Shown: positions 36,201 to 51,105, counted from the stretch's first letter. The stretch: DNA of 64,000 bases from Syngnathus acus (GCF_901709675.1 NC_051093.1:9558053-9622052); one strand, 5' to 3'. A program made the numbers and translations. The notes: generated by a model not told the origin, from the sequence alone.

Positions 36201-39200
36201 ACTTCCAGTTAAAGTTTACTGTCAGAGCATTACTAATGTAAGAGAATTACTAATGTAAGAGAATTAATTATTAATGTAAGAGAATTACACATTGTTTATT
36301 TAAAAATAACCCAAATAACATTTCCTTAAAGTCTGCTGACACATAATTCAAACCGTCACGGATGTGTTCACAGAAACATCCATCTATGTGGCAGTGTAAT
36401 AATGCTTCCAGCAATGTATTTGAACACAAAAGGTGCAGCAACACATATAGACAGACAATATATTAGATCAATAAGATATTCAATCATATCATGTAAATAT
36501 GCTTCTTAATTAAGACTCCAATCAATTTTGTTGACTACCCCTTAAATGAAGACACATTGACTCATTCTGATCAAACTGATCTTATTGTAACATTCAATAA
36601 TATGGTGTGCGATATATTCTCAAAAGTTACCCTTGTCTACAGTGGTAGACTAATATCATCAGACAAAAATATGCAAACACTTTCAATATGAGAGCCTAAA
36701 TGAAAATATGTGATCAAATATGATATGATTCAAATATCTCCTGTTCATTTGCAATACAAAACCTTTTCCCAAACAATTCTATCTTAGATCGCCTGCCCGC
36801 TCACCACAGGATGCAATCACATCCAATGTGCATATCTCAAATATGCTGCCATTGTGTCAGGCTAATTACAGAGATGCTAAAATGCAGATGGAGGGGTCAA
36901 GACTTTCTCACGCTCGAGATGTATTTGTCACCCCCCCAACCCTCAAATTAAAAACTTGAATATGGCACATCATCATAAGGTAATTACACGAAAGCACTCA
37001 AGTTTCAGATTAGAACATTTAATGAGATCCAATGAAATAGAATTGAATATCCTCAAACAGAACATTGTCCTCTATGTGAAAGCAGAATTTGTAATGCAGC
37101 AAAGTTGTCAATGTCTACAAATTGCAACAAGGCCAACAACTATCTCAGCAAATAATGACAGGCAACAGCAAATAATGCTGCTATCAATTAAATCGAGCCT
37201 GCTTTCTGAAACCAGATGTTCATTTTCTTTTTAGTTGGAGCCGTTACAAATGACATCCATTCACAAGAACTATAACTGTGTCGCTTATAGTGTTCAAGCA
37301 ATGGACATTAGTTTGTGGATTGATGATGAAAGGCCTTGAAAAGCACAATTCAGAAATCAAAAAGGGGAGGGGGGGGTAACAAATGCACTTTTATTGAAAC
37401 ATAAGAGATACTTACATGAGTAAATGATGATGCCTTGTTTAGCATATGAAGAAGCTTTTGCCTATTTCCATTTTTGGACTGCATGTCATTTTTGTTTTAG
37501 CATGTTGAATATTTAATCAGTCACTCTGTGGCCCATTTGAGATTTATTTTTCTTTCTTGACTGAGGGGCATTGGTTGAGTACTCTTTGCTGGCGTGCAAT
37601 CTTTTTGCCATTAACATGCACAAAGTCCAGAGCAAAGTTTGCCTTTTTCAGAACAGAGTCCGATTGATCTATGATACGAAAGAAACGCTTGTGCCTCTAC
37701 TTCATTTAAAAGTCACATTTTCATAACATTCACTGACTTGAACAAAATAATGTCAAAAAGAACATTCCAAAGAACACTCCATTCTTTTCAATGTACTGCC
37801 TGCACTAAGGTGGAAGTCACATTGTAACCAGATTGTTTCTTTTCTTGCAGGGTTAGTAACAAAAAAAAAAAGAAGTTTTGTGAAGGCTTGCTTTAGATTC
37901 TAGTTAAGACCCCTAAATACACCAATACTTTGTCTGATCTGCTTGCAATCCATCTGATTGTTTCGACAGCTGCTCATGTTAATGCAGCCAAGCATGCGCT
38001 CATTGTGAACGGCAACGCAGGTGTCGCCTCGTAAAGCCTGACAATAATAACAAAAAGGCCATTTTGGTGGGTCAGAGTGCCTTTCACTTTTTAAGGACTG
38101 TCTTTTACGGTCAAATTAAAACACACAGGGATACCACATCAGGTGGTACATTTTTTATTTTTTTTAAATATCACTCAACATTTGCGATACGATTCAACGA
38201 GCTGCGGCCGTTTCTCGACATACAAAGCATCGGGGTGTTTTTTGTGAAATAAAACTGTCGATAGGACACAGGTATTGTTTGTACATTATTGGACATTATA
38301 GTCGAGCAATGAAAGCTTCATATAACCCACACATGTCGTATTGGTGATTTTTGGAACAAAATCGGGACGATCCGTGCAAGTTGGGAGCTCAAAATTCAGC
38401 TTGACCTAACTTGCTACTTCAACCACTTCACATTTGTGCTTCAATTGAAAGCCAAATTGCTTCTCAGGTGGCCAACATTTCACTGGGCGATTTCAAATTC
38501 GAAATAACGATGTGACTAAAGTGTCGCACTATTTTCCAATTCAGCCTTTTAGAATGTGATATTTATTTTTTTGGGTTGTGTCCTAAATGAGAAACAACTA
38601 TAAATGGACACTTCAGTGTTTCCAAAACAAGCTGTAATGATCCGGCAAGACCTTTGTGTGGTTCTCTACTTCCAAGCCATTAAGCCCACACCTCTCCAAA
38701 CATTGAAGGTGATCATCAGGTGATTTTCTTTTTTTTCTTTCTCCCCAGCGGAGATCATTACGTTGCTAGTCGTCAAATACAAATTGTACACGCGTTCGCC
38801 AGGGGAAGCGTTTGCATATCAAATCTCGCACATGAATTCTTCCGCATACCTGAACCCAAAATATGAGCTAAAAAAAGTGTCGAGCATAACTCGACATTAC
38901 TTAGTCAGCGATGGCACACTGGGGAGACACTTTGAATGTGTCTCAATAGTCAACTTTGAAGCCTGCATGCGTCCAAGACACTTTGTTTTAGTGCTTGAGG
39001 AGACAATTACTTCTCAAGCCTCCCAGCCGCTTGACTGTATGTGCTTGCAAAGCCGCACTGAGCATGCAGCACTGCTTCTTCTCCGCCCATTTAACTTGCA
39101 AAAGGATCGGTCTGGTATTATTGCTCATAATAGGATGTCACAGTTTGTTCTCTAACTGATTTTTATGTCTGTGTGTGAGTGTGAGTTGGGCTGGTGGAAA

Positions 39201-42200
39201 TGCTGCAGGGTGGGAGAGGATGGAGACATAGTACATATGAGGAGAGGCAGGGGGGGGGGGGGGATGCGGCTGCACGTCAGCTTCCCTGACAGCAATTTGC
39301 ACAAATTATTCAGAAATGGGCCGCATGCTTGAGGTGTGTGGTGACAGGTGTCCTCTGGAATGCACAGTGTCCATAACACCACTTAAATGAGGGCATCGCT
39401 TTACCTCTTAGCCTTCTGATGTGGCCCGAGTCAGGAGTTATCCCATCCCAGTAACATTTAAGTGGGGCACCACGGTGAAATCCATTTGCCACTTTGAGGG
39501 AAAACAAAAGGACGGACGGGCGTGTATAATTGGATTGAATTGTCACATGAGCCAAGAAATTAACTTTAAAAATGATATTCTTATTCTGCATGCTGGATAC
39601 GAATAAATAAATAAATACGAGTAGCCTTTTTTTTTTCTCACAAAATACAGAATATTTGATGTACTCATACCTAACCTCCTATTTTCATTTCTAGTACCAA
39701 CCTGTGATGGAAGCTTGGTTTGGCAGAAGTGAGTCTTAGACAAAGAAGCAAACTTCTCTCTCAAGTCTTTTGGAAAATCCTCTACTCACTCTTTCATGAT
39801 TGCTAACTGAGAGGGCGCAACGCAATTGTGCCTTGAGAAAGCCAACTGACGACAGAGCGGGCAACAGGTAGGAAATGTTTTTGGGCTTCAGTTTTAATAT
39901 TCAACATGCAATTTTATTAACCAAAACATACTTTCTTCTTAATTGACTACAAACATAAATTGTTTTAAGGCAGAGCACAGCTTTTTTTTTTTATTATTAT
40001 ATAAAAATAGACATGTGTCACTTTCTTTCAACAGACAAAGATTGTCACCGGCAGGGACGAAAGCATTAGTTAGTGTCTTGGCGTGCGTAGATTATAACTG
40101 CTTTATTGCGCTTATTACTCCGGCACGGCTATCATTTGTGCTGACAGCATCGCGCTCACCACTGCTATTAGATCTTGTGGGGATGCCATGTACAAGTGTG
40201 CTATAAGTGTCAGGCCATTATAAAGTCAAAGAAATAATTCTTGTAATTACGTCGTCTCTGTTTTCATTCCGCCTACTTGTGTTGGGGAAAAAAAAGTTAC
40301 CGGAGTGAGTTTATTTACAGAGGCTCGCTCGGGATCATTGCAGTCTTTGTTCCACCTGTTTATTATTTTTTTGTCCAGCAGAGAAATGATGATCCCTATT
40401 CTCAAATGTCAGATTAGGTTTCAAGCAAACACCCCCCTCCCACCCCGGGTTATGCGCATCCTTTGCAGCATACTCTCACGGCCTCCTCCGCTGGCATGAC
40501 TCTGTGTCCTCGCTTGCACTACCAGTGCAAACCATTTTTTTTTTTTTTTTTTTTTTTTTGTTACCATAATTATCTGTGTTTTGCCACAATTGTCCCAAAT
40601 TGATTTTCAAAAAGTTATAGATGACTTAAAATGTGAGAAGAAATAGAAGTAGGCAAGCTAGCGAAAATGTTTGGCCTAATTGTGCAGTCAAGCAAAATAG
40701 GTTTGAAGTGAACTTTTTGATTTTTTTTTTTTAACGCCACATCTGTTCAAGTCTGCCAGGAAAATAAATCAAAACTACCCAAAAAAAACCAAAACAACGA
40801 TGGCATTTGGCAGTTCTACTTTGCGCCTCATGTATGAATGAATTTAGACGCTTATTGCAGCAATAAGAGACTCAAATCACACGATGTATACTAATTAGGC
40901 ATTAACATTTTTTTTGCTTCAGCGCAAGAGAAACAATTACCAGTTTAAGGCCATTCGAGAGGATCATTATTGATGGACCTAATGAGAAAAAAAAAAACCT
41001 TCGCCTGCCATTCAGGGCTAAATTATTGGCAGCATTGTTTAAATACAAAATGCATTTGAACCTTGCTCACATTTATGGTTGAGCTTCTGGAAAACAACAT
41101 TTTAATAATAAAAAGATTGTAAACAACACATTGTGGTGAGTAATAAGTCACCAGGGACCTGAGGGCCGAGCGTTAGGGGGCAGACTTAGTCAGGCCCTAG
41201 AAAAGGGAGAAATTGCTTCAAATGACATAAATGTACTTTTAGCGATAATTAGGGAACATTGAGTCCCTTTTACTGGCTAAAAATATGAAAAACATCGTTT
41301 GTTCAAAATAGCTCAATTTTGCGACTTTTATTCTAACACCCCTATTCAATTCCTAATCATCGATTCCTCGGCCAATTCACACGCAAGAAGAGAACGGGGA
41401 CAGACTGCAAATTGGCACTTTCTGCAAGGGACTGAGAAAGCTCAAAAGAGCAAAAAGCTGTGAAACTGTACCAACACTCCCATTAAGCCATTTCTCTTGT
41501 AAATCCCTCTTTAATTGTGAGCCATGCCTTCGACTGCCTCCTCAACCCAGTCACAACCAATACAAGCATTTTTGAGGCCATTACGGGATCATTTCTTGGG
41601 TAGGATTCTTATTTTTATTTCTTTTTTTGCCACTATTAAAAGGTTTAAATTCCGATTTTTGGTCCATGTCAAAGTACAATCAGACTATTGTTGTTGACTC
41701 TAATGTTCATATTTGTTTTTAAATGTTGAGGTTTCACTGTACGCACACACATGGCTGACAGCTCTCCATCTGTTTGACTAAGCAGAAAATGAACTGCATT
41801 TACACCAAAGGTTAATAGACTTTTTTTGTAGATTAGAACTGAAAATGACCTCTGAGGCGGAAATAAAAAACGCTTCGAAGGTCCAAAAAGTGATGAAGCT
41901 GAACAGTGAGGGGAATTCAGTTGTTTGAAATGATTTTTTTTACGCACGTGATCTGCAATCCAAGAGAGCGACGTGGCCCATATGCAGCCAATCCTGCATG
42001 TTACGTAAGCTGACCCAGTGTTGTAATCAGATCAGTATGCTTCAAAAAGCCAATCCGCCAGCCACTGCCAAACACTTCACAAAGAATAGGAAAAGACATT
42101 CAGACTTTGTACCCGTGGGAATTCTCCGCATCCTCAGCGGTCTTTGGGGAGTTCGTTGACTTGCCTTCGTTTTGGTTTGAATATTGTATAGCGATAGTGT

Positions 42201-44000
42201 GTGTTGTGTATCTGATGTATATTTTATGCGCGCTATGATCGTTGTTCACGATTCTCAAGTAAGAAGAGAAGTGGGGTGCTTGGAAAGCGATGTATCACAG
42301 ACCTACTGTGCGTGACAGCTTGTCACATCCCCTATATAGCATTCAGAGCACTTTTCCGTTATTCATGATAACTAAAGCTAGCGGTGGGATCTCCTGTACA
42401 AACACACTGTACTTCTAGCTTCTGTTTGACTCATACCTTGAGTTTCTCTCACTCGCAACATCTCCGAGTCGACTTTACCGCTTCATAGTTCTGAATTGCC
42501 AATCACGTTTTGGGCGAAAGGACTGTAACGTTTTTATACGGCCCGAGAGCTGGTTGTGGATTAGCATAGCGGCTAGCTTCGGTCGCTTCAATTGCCGCTA
42601 GTCTTGAAGGCAACAGCCCAATTTAATTTGTAAAAATACATTGTGATGTGATTGATTGTGACCTGAGACTTGGCTACTGTGATGTCATCTTCAGTCAACA
42701 GTAAGTGGCAAAATGGCCGCCCCCTGAGATAGATATATATTTGCATCTTAATTCATGTTCCACAAATTCAATATTAATCAGAATGCTACGTTTAGACTAA
42801 TGAGGGCACATACAACATTTTATTGGGGGGGAAAAAAAAATGAGGGTTGACTTCCCCTTTAAAATAATCATAGCAGTAGAACAACAGGAAAAAGAATCCA
42901 TGACATTGATCAACTGACAAACAAACAAAGACGCAAACTAATACATAGACAATACACTGGCAGAAAACAATAGCAGCATATCCATGGAGCTCTTGTGTTA
43001 TTCTTCTCCGAATCCCCGTTCTGTTATCTCAGATGCCTCTTCATTTGTTTTGTCTCTGTAAAAGAAAAGTAAACAGTTGCATCTTGCTTTACTGTACTGC
43101 AAGCAAGCAGCACATCACTGACTCCAGTCCACTTACTCATTCATATGAGGTGCCATTGTGTTTCAAAGAACTCATCCCTTTTTACCTGATTGACTACCGG
43201 TGATTTACATAATCACTTAGTCAATTTAGACGAGCGGAGGGAGGGAGAGCAGATCTGCTTTGTCGTTTATCATCACAGCACGTTCCCTTTGTGTGATTTC
43301 TCCACAAGCTCGCACGCTGCGCAAAGTACAGTCGTTGGCAAGCTGTGCTTTCATTTATTCAGTGATTATTTGAAATTGAATTGAAGAGGATGTTTGTTCG
43401 AGCATGAATGCTTGCCCGGGCTGGATCGTGGAAGCGCTTTGTTTATTTTTACAAATTTATTTTCTATGTAATAAGATTTCAGCCATGGTTTGATTTTGTT
43501 TTTTAGTTATTATTGCCGCTGCATTACACCTGCGCTGACTTAACTGACGTTCTATATTCCGCTGTTAATGAAGGATAAACAAGAATTCACTGTCAGACAT
43601 CAAGAACTCTGCAACAAAATAAACCGCGGGTCGTTTAATCTTAAAATAACTTCCCCGGGTCTATTGAGTATGTTCCCGATGAAAGATTACAGCTCTTCAG
43701 TAGACAAACAAGCGAGTCGCTTTCGACTTTGCACATTTTACTGACAAGAACATGATGAGCTCTCATTGCCTTCCTTTTCGCCACTGTGGAATTCTTTGTC
43801 ACTCTTCTGAGCATCGGCGTGAGAACAAAAATTGGGTTTGCTGTATTTTTTAGCACACCCACACACACATAGTAAGTGGAGCACTAAATGAGGACTTGTT
43901 CCTCGTTTGAGACCTAGCCTTGTGCTATTTTGAACCAAAAAAAAAAATCATGGCAGGGTTAAATTATCTAGGTAACCTAGAATATGAGGCAAGGCTTGCT
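36201..44000. other. AT-rich gene-poor region, no gene seen
   Basis: Long AT-rich stretches, some complex and repeat-free (for example 36,400-37,300 and 40,800-41,200), could be conserved non-coding DNA, but that cannot be judged from one genome. Direct repeats of AATGTAAGAGAATTA occur at 36,234-36,285. Poly-G lies at 39,250-39,263 and poly-T at 40,537-40,559. A block at about 42,650-42,870 (including TGACTTCCCCTTT) resembles a dispersed fish repeat. Confidence 0.45.
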
Positions 44001-44007
44001 TCAAAGA

Positions 44008-44200
44008 TATCACAGTGGTGCCTCCAGATACGAGTTTAATAATTGGATGGGGAAACCCAAATCATTGTTTCGTATTGAAATGAATGGAAATGCAGTTAAA
44101 CCGTTCCAGCCCCACTCAAAAAAACCTCAAATTATTTTTTTTAAGTGAAATACTTCCTGAGAAAAAATGTATGGATGTTCTGTTTTCTACCCGAAACATG
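44008..44200 (+). mobile_element. hAT-like repeat remnant (CAGTGGTGCC type)
   Basis: Starts CACAGTGGTGCCTCCAGATA, then CGAGTTTAATAATTGGATGG, then TTGAAATGAATGGAAATGCA and TTAAACCGTTCCAGCCCCA. This order of blocks is recognised from memory as a dispersed vertebrate/fish DNA-transposon repeat. The right end is not identifiable, so the end coordinate is approximate. Confidence 0.5.
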
Positions 44201-47158
44201 CGAGAACAAAACAGGACTATTTGTGTTATTGTATTCCATTCTATTGTTGTGCAGTGTCAGCGGTGAGTGATCGTACCACGGCTACTCCGCAGGCTGCTCG
44301 GGTCAGGAAGCAGAGAGCTCGTAATTGCTCCTGATGAGCTGTTTGTCACCTTGTTTGGAAGCTTCCACCGTCACCGCGTGACGGAATGTGTGTGCAAGTG
44401 GCTGAATGAGGTAGTTAGGACAGACACCTCGCTGCAGCGTATCGTAAATGAAGCCCAATTTGCAGTCCTGAATAACTCTCGTTATTTGCTGATGCTCAGC
44501 CAGCGCCATTGTGGTTGATGACTAGCTTTTCCTTTATTGTCATGTTTAGAGGAAGAACTGTTAGCAGGTAGGATTCTAGGATCTGCTAATCATGATGCCA
44601 AGCGTACTCTAGCTGGCAGTTATTAGTATTAATAATAATTCATAATTTGACAAAAATAATCATACAGAACTTATTGTTGGTGAAAGAACCCCAAAAGGAA
44701 TCCTTTCCTTTTCCATCACGAAATCTACACCAATGTCACTTTGGAAATCAAACTAAATAGTCAGGCGGTCTGTTATTGGATCTAAAAATATTTCTGACTG
44801 AATGTCACTGCTAGTGAATATGAAAAGAAAAATCTGCATACCATAGTCAACATCCATTGCGAGACCTTCTTTGCTGACTATATTAGTGTGACACTTCAAA
44901 TGCAAATTGTATTACACAAAGCCTTTCTTGCAGCTTCACCCAAACCCGTTTGGACCTTAAAGGGCCATACTACTCAAGTGAGTACACAGAAAGAGGAAAT
45001 GCAACCAAACAACTGTGAACAACATTACCACTAATAGTGACGATGATGACAAAGCACCAGAAATTGGATTGCATTCTTGCACTTTAGGTATTAGTAGTGT
45101 GTGCATTAGACAGTATATTGAGCGGTCAGTACAAGAATGTAGCGTAATGAACGAAAACAAAAAATACACTTCTTAGTGGCTGCAATATTGTTAAAAAAAT
45201 AGCATACTCTAATTACCAATATAATTATTTCTGGTCTAGATATGTGGGAAATCTCTCATACTTGCTTATGGCGGAATGTTAGCACTATGTGGAAGTCCGA
45301 CATGATGTCAAAAATTCACAAGTGTGAATACGTAAATCATACGAGCCGCATACATGCTATGCTCCTCGTTCATATTTGATGGTACAAGCTCGTGTTCAGA
45401 CTCGGGCCGTGGACTCGTCGTGCACATTAGACGGAGCACTGACAAGCATCTTCCATTAAGTTTATGACTTCTTCTCTGTACTACGGCTTAGATTTCATCA
45501 GGTCACCGTGCTCATCTTGCTTCTTTTTAAATAGCTTGTATTTGTGTTTGGTTATAAAATGATTGCGCTCTTCATCTCGGATGTTCCATTTTAATTGGGT
45601 CTCTGTGTCTTTTCTCAGTCACAAAGCTTTTTTTTTCTCTCTCACAAATTTCTATCGTTGTAGTGTAAGTAACATAGCACACGTCATATATGAAATAATA
45701 AACACGTTGAGTCTTGCGTGAATTAATGTCTATTTATTGTCACGCAAGCAAGGTACACGAGGCAAGCGCCAAAACGGCTGCCATCATTATGGCTTGCTTT
45801 GCCAGCGCTACGTTTCTATTGTTGTCCTAAATGAGATCTTGTTTTGCAATGGCAGTCCATATGCTCACGAGGCTCCCTGCATGTATCATCCAAGAAATGA
45901 AAAAAATGGCATCTGCCCACGCAGATAAGATCAAGCATTATATTGTTTTGTTGGATTCAAATTCCTTTCTTTGTGTTGCTGTGTTGTCCATATTGTCGGC
46001 ATTCTTTCATAACTTTTTTCCTTGTTTGTCTTTTTTGGCCACGAAGCACTTCTGGGTATTTCGTCTTATCACTGTGACGGACGGCTCCATGTTTTTGTCG
46101 GCTTTCCATCTGTTTTCTCCATTTTTCTATTCAGCTGCTCGTCGTGTGCGCTACATGACATTTCATTCTGAAATAATCACTGAGGAATGCACATTTTCTC
46201 CCGAGTATATATTCTCTCCCTTGCATATATTCTCTTTGTCTGACCATCGAGTGATGCGTCGGTAGTTCTAGAGATGTGAATTTAAAAGAAAACCAAAAGA
46301 TAAAATGTGTTGATTCTAGATAGAACTGATTGATTAGCAAAATAGCTCCTCAAAGACAAAAAAAAGGCAATTAGCAGTCAATATTTTCACTCGAGTTGTT
46401 GCTAAATTGTCACATGATGAACCAACAGTGTGTGCGTGTGTGTGCGCTTCCATTCTTCAATCACACATGATGGTAGGCTTCTTACATCAGACTGTGAGCG
46501 CTTTCGAGTGGAAGATAAATGGCTGCTGGATTAGAGAGGAGCACCCGCAATGAAGAGAAGGAGATAGAGTGACTCAAAGACGGCCAGGTGAACCCATCAA
46601 TTTGGCCTGATTTCCGATTGGAAGTCATAGAAAGGCATTAGGCCAGACGGAATCAAATGGGAGAGGGAAAAATGGAGAGAAAACTGGAGAGCACTGAGGG
46701 AGATGGACGGAGAGCTTGCGTGTGTGTGTGCGTGCGTGTGACGCTGGAGGTTGTGAGTGATGGAGTTGTGGAGTGATGATAATTCTCGTGAAGAAGCTCA
46801 AGCGTCGGCAAGTCTCATCTCAACACTGATGTCGTCGGGCAGTTGGCATACACAACTACGCATTACTCAACACTCCACTGGAGGACATCTCATTGAAATC
46901 AAGCATCGTTGCGTCTCAGTGATACGCTTCGAATATGTGGATGAAAAGTCAAGGCCAAGGTTAAAGTTCTTTCTGGATGCATGATTAGCCTTGCAGGTCT
47001 TGATGCTCAATTTCTGTGGAGTGCTTGAATCGCATTTAGTTTTATTTTTTTTATTTTTTACTGACCCTCACTATGCCTGTATTGTCCAGTCAAGCCCCGT
47101 TAAGCACAGGGAGTACGTTCATATTTATAGGGTCAAGTGACTCAACTGGCTTTACAAG
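44201..47158. other. Gene-poor region, no gene seen
   Basis: No recognisable coding sequence. The longest open frame (45831-46265, plus) is Phe/His/Ser rich with no family resemblance. Small GT microsatellites occur at about 46,430-46,445 and 46,718-46,738. Confidence 0.5.
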
Positions 47159-47332
47159 TACCGTAATTTTCGGACTATAAGTCGCACCGGAGTATAAGTC
47201 GCACCAGCCATAAAATGCCCAAAAAAGTGAAAAAAACCCATATATATGTATATAAGTCGCTCCTGAGTATAAGTCGCCCCCCCACCCAAACTATGAAAAA
47301 AAACCGCGACTTATAGTCCGAATATTACGGTA
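47159..47332. mobile_element. Palindromic MITE (ATAAGTCGC family)
   Basis: A 174-bp element with 27-bp terminal inverted repeats differing at one base. The left end starts TACCGTAATTTTCGGACTAT and runs to GTCGC at 47185. The right end runs from GCGACTTATAGTCCG at 47306 to GGTA at 47332. The interior carries further AGTATAAGTCGC sub-repeats. There is no transposase. The terminal TA could be a Tc1/mariner-type target duplication. Similar elements are common in fish genomes. Confidence 0.85.
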
Positions 47333-49827
47333 GCTGTTAGCAGAAAGCAAACAATTCTTCCCCAAAAAATAAAAAATAGGCTTGTGCTTGTTTGTGGCCA
47401 TGTTAATTCTGAAGGTTACTTTCAAATAAAATGTATAACAGAGAATTCAAAATGACTCTGCTAGCTTAATGCTAACATACAATTCAAAACACACTCGCTA
47501 ACAATTAGCCTCTCTGAGGCAGTAGTGTTAATCTTTAATGATGACAAACAGTGAAGCAACACGTGTAGAATAATTATGCAGCAATAGTCAGAATATATTC
47601 TTTATCCTCTGCAAAGAACTACTTGTATTAGTGCCGCACTGAGAAGTCCAGAGAAGGTCTGTTTATGCAAAAATCGCTTTAAACACCACTTTCATATTGA
47701 GGTATAGAACTCTGTGTTCATGTTTTTTTTCTTTATAGTTGAGTTTATTTAGAATCAGTAGAGAATCAATTTATTGGCTAAATTTCATCTTCTGGACGAA
47801 TCCTATCTAATGCCAGCCACATACAGGATATTCATTGCATGCATTGCTTAGCTGTTGTCCAAATATGGTCAATGGAAGCATATTCTTCTTGTGTCACATG
47901 AGCTCTAATCTAAAAAAAAATCAAATAAAACCCAAAGTTCCCCCTGAACTACAAACAGAATAAGATATTATGCGGTTCAGAAGCAATTTTAATGAGCCAC
48001 TTGGGGAAAGCTTGGCTGTCAACAATACGATACAAGGAGAAAAGTAATTATACCTCCCGGACATTTTAAGTGAAGCTCATCACCACTGTATGAGACTTTA
48101 GTGTCACTGTGTTTTGCTAAGAGTACTTTAAGTTCATCATGGATACGTCGTGTGCACTCCGAAGAATGTCGACAAGGTTGTAAAGGTGCCATATGGTTTT
48201 GGAATGATGGAATGCGGCGTCTTTATCTTGTTTCCTCTGTGCACACTATACATCCGTCGCCGTTTGTCAGAGGCTGGCTTCCTTTGGATCCTCCTCCCTT
48301 TCTAATTGCATGTTTAAATCTCTCCTCCATCTCGCTGGCTTCATCTGCCCGTGCTCCCAATCCTCTTTAATGCTGCTCCCCTCTCGTCCACCTGCGCTAC
48401 CTTTCATCCTCGTTTTCTCCTTCTTTAGCTTGCTTTAACTCCTTTAGCTTTTCACCGTTTTTTTTTTTTTGTACTTTGGCTGATGGGGAGAATGTTCTTG
48501 ACCCGTGACCAAACTGCTTTTTCTGGTCTCGCTCGGTTTTTCTTTTGCTGACAGTTTCTTACCACAAACTGCTACAGCTTGTTTAAGCAATTAGGAGAAA
48601 TCAACATATTACAACTTAAGCTATGGCAAGAAAAGGAGCATTAATTTTCCTTCTAGACTTGAATCTCCGTTTGAGGTCAAATAATCTTGAATACTACACA
48701 TGGTAAGACCACTCACTCTAATGCATCTCAAACGTCGTCATGTTTCTATTCAGCGAGCCATCTAAGCTAACCAATTACCCACTTTTCCATCTATTGTATG
48801 ATATTTCATAATTTCTTCAAGAGCTCTTTGTCTTCTTGCCTGCTTTTCTCCGTTTCTTTCAATCTTTTTATGCCTCGAGCCAGACGATGACCTAGTTTAA
48901 CAGTGGAAAAGATTTTTTTTTTTGATCCCACCCTTCCATCCGCCCCAACAAATGTCAAAACATACAGATAAGGGCTTCACATATTCAATTTGAAGTCCAC
49001 ATGTTACCATGCAAGAACTGCACAAGTATGTTTTTTTTTCTTTTTTTAATCATAAACAAATGAGGCAGTCATTTTCAAGCAGATAGTTAAAATTCAGTGT
49101 CACAAGTAAGCCGGGATGGGTCAGCCAAGAGTCAGCAACACGCACGCACGCACGCACGCACTCGCGTCATGTGTCAGCATGTGTCACCGAGTTGTCTGAA
49201 CTAGTGTCGAGCTTCACTTGACCCATGTTGTGATGCGCTGCTGTTTGGAGCCGCAGGCTAGCCAGCGAGGAGCATCCGGGGCCCCAGACAGTCCGCTTCA
49301 CTAATATTAGAGTACATGACTTAAAGCCACTGTTGACTCATTTTTTTAATGAAGTAAATCAATATGAAGTGGGTGTCATGTAATCATAGCCCTGGGCATG
49401 TTTTTTTTTCTTGCACAATATGTAGATTATTGATTGTGATGTTCAAACGCTGCTATCAAGTGTAAATGAATTCTGTTTCATTAAAAAAGTACATTAGTCG
49501 AGAGAAAATGGGAAGGCAGAATGTGAAGCCTGAATATTCTTTTTGTTATGTTCCAATAGAAATGTTCTGATGTGAAGATTGTGTTGACAAGAGTTTGAGC
49601 AAATCTTGAAAAAAATGACATTGAATTCTATGCACGGAGGACATTATCCATTCAGTATAATGAGGTGAAGTTTCTATTAACCAGCTAAGCCTTCCAGGCT
49701 GGATTTAACTAAGCCATCAGAACAAAACGATTTCATCATTTATAATCTACGTCTTCTTTATTGTAATTCTGCCATTGAACTCGTACCTTAACTTTATGCC
49801 TCAGCCCATCCCGGATTTGAATGTTAA
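47333..49827. other. Gene-poor region, no gene seen
   Basis: Non-coding, with a CACG tetranucleotide run (49,141-49,161) and several poly-T runs. No gene recognised. Confidence 0.5.
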
Positions 49828-49937
49828 TCATCCATCCATCCATCCATCCATCCATCCATCCATCCATCCATCCATCCATCCATCCATCCATCCATCCATC
49901 CATCCATCCATCCATCCATCCATCCATCCATCCATCC
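49828..49937. repeat. (ATCC)n microsatellite, about 27 units
   Basis: Uninterrupted tetranucleotide repeat of about 110 bp, producing His-Pro-Ser or Asp-Gly-Trp-Met artefact frames. Confidence 0.98.
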
Positions 49938-51053
49938 CGTTCAGCTTTTACAGACATAAGTATTATCTTGTGCAATTTCAAAACAAAAAAATCTCAGCAG
50001 TGGTAATTAGCTGCTTTTGTTCAATCACTGAAGACATTTTTTATTTTAAATGCAGTGAAAAAAGCTTGGATTTGGAGCAAACAATGAGCCACAAACATTG
50101 CTTGTTCATTCATTGTCTTAATAGTGTCCCCCTCAAATGATTCCAGTCCTTGATTGGTAGAGGCGGAACTGATTGTGGCCCAACTCCTCTTCTTTGTTGT
50201 CAGAAGCTGGATTCAGATCACTGGTCTGTTCCAAAAGGTGTGGAAAAAAATCAAAGTGTCATTGATGAACTCATTTTGTCATTGGGAATTGCAACATACC
50301 ACCAAAACTGAACATGGCCACCTTAGACTTTTGCATTTTTCATTATAGTTAGATTTTATTTTGTTTTCAATTAGGTTTTAGAGCATGGTTATTAGTTTGT
50401 TTGGGTTTTTTAGTTGTATAAAAGTAAACTTAAAATCTCAAACAACTACATAAACTTCCTTCTTCTGTGTGGATGTTCAGCAATTCCAAAAATCTAAAAT
50501 CAGCTCCTGTATGATATTAATTGAGAAAAAAGAAGCGAAGGGCAATTTCGCTGCAATCATCAGTTTCACAAACGGAAGGTGCAATTTTATTACTATTTTT
50601 TTTTTTCCATCCTTTTAATTTGTATTTAATTTCATTAAGAAAATATGTTTTATTCAACTTCAGTGGTGGTTACTTCATGACTTTTCATTAACCTCGTCTT
50701 TCCCACACTGTGTTTTCTATTCATTTCAAAATATTACTTTCAGGATAAAAACATTCTTCTGTCTTTGTTCAGTCAGTGCATATTTCATTCCTCCCTTTTA
50801 GCCACTACTGCGTTTCATGTTTTTTTCAGTTTACATGCGTGTTTAAGAAGGAAAGGAAAAAAAAAAATCGGAACCATTGAAAGGCGCTAGGCCAATAATG
50901 ATGAAGACAAACGTGCGGCTTTGATCCAGAGCACACCTTCACCCACGGGATCATTTGTGAAGGTCTTTTAAATGGAAAACTATTTGTGTTGTGCACATTC
51001 AGTCTGAGCAAGCCAGCTTCCAAGTAAGGCTTAAAAGCAGTTGTCCTATTAGC

Positions 51054-51105
<52 letters not shown>

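Noticed and set aside
36234-36285. Short direct repeats considered as a CRISPR-like array
   Set aside because: Only about three near-adjacent copies without spacers, in a vertebrate nuclear genome; simple tandem duplication.
38763-39155. 130-codon plus-strand frame
   Set aside because: No recognisable motif or supporting signals; probable chance frame.
45831-46265. 144-codon plus-strand frame
   Set aside because: Phe/His/Ser-rich, no domain, no splice or promoter context; consistent with chance in AT-rich DNA.
49736-50140. Frames rich in His-Pro-Ser-Ile or Asp-Gly-Trp-Met
   Set aside because: Produced by the ATCC tetranucleotide repeat.
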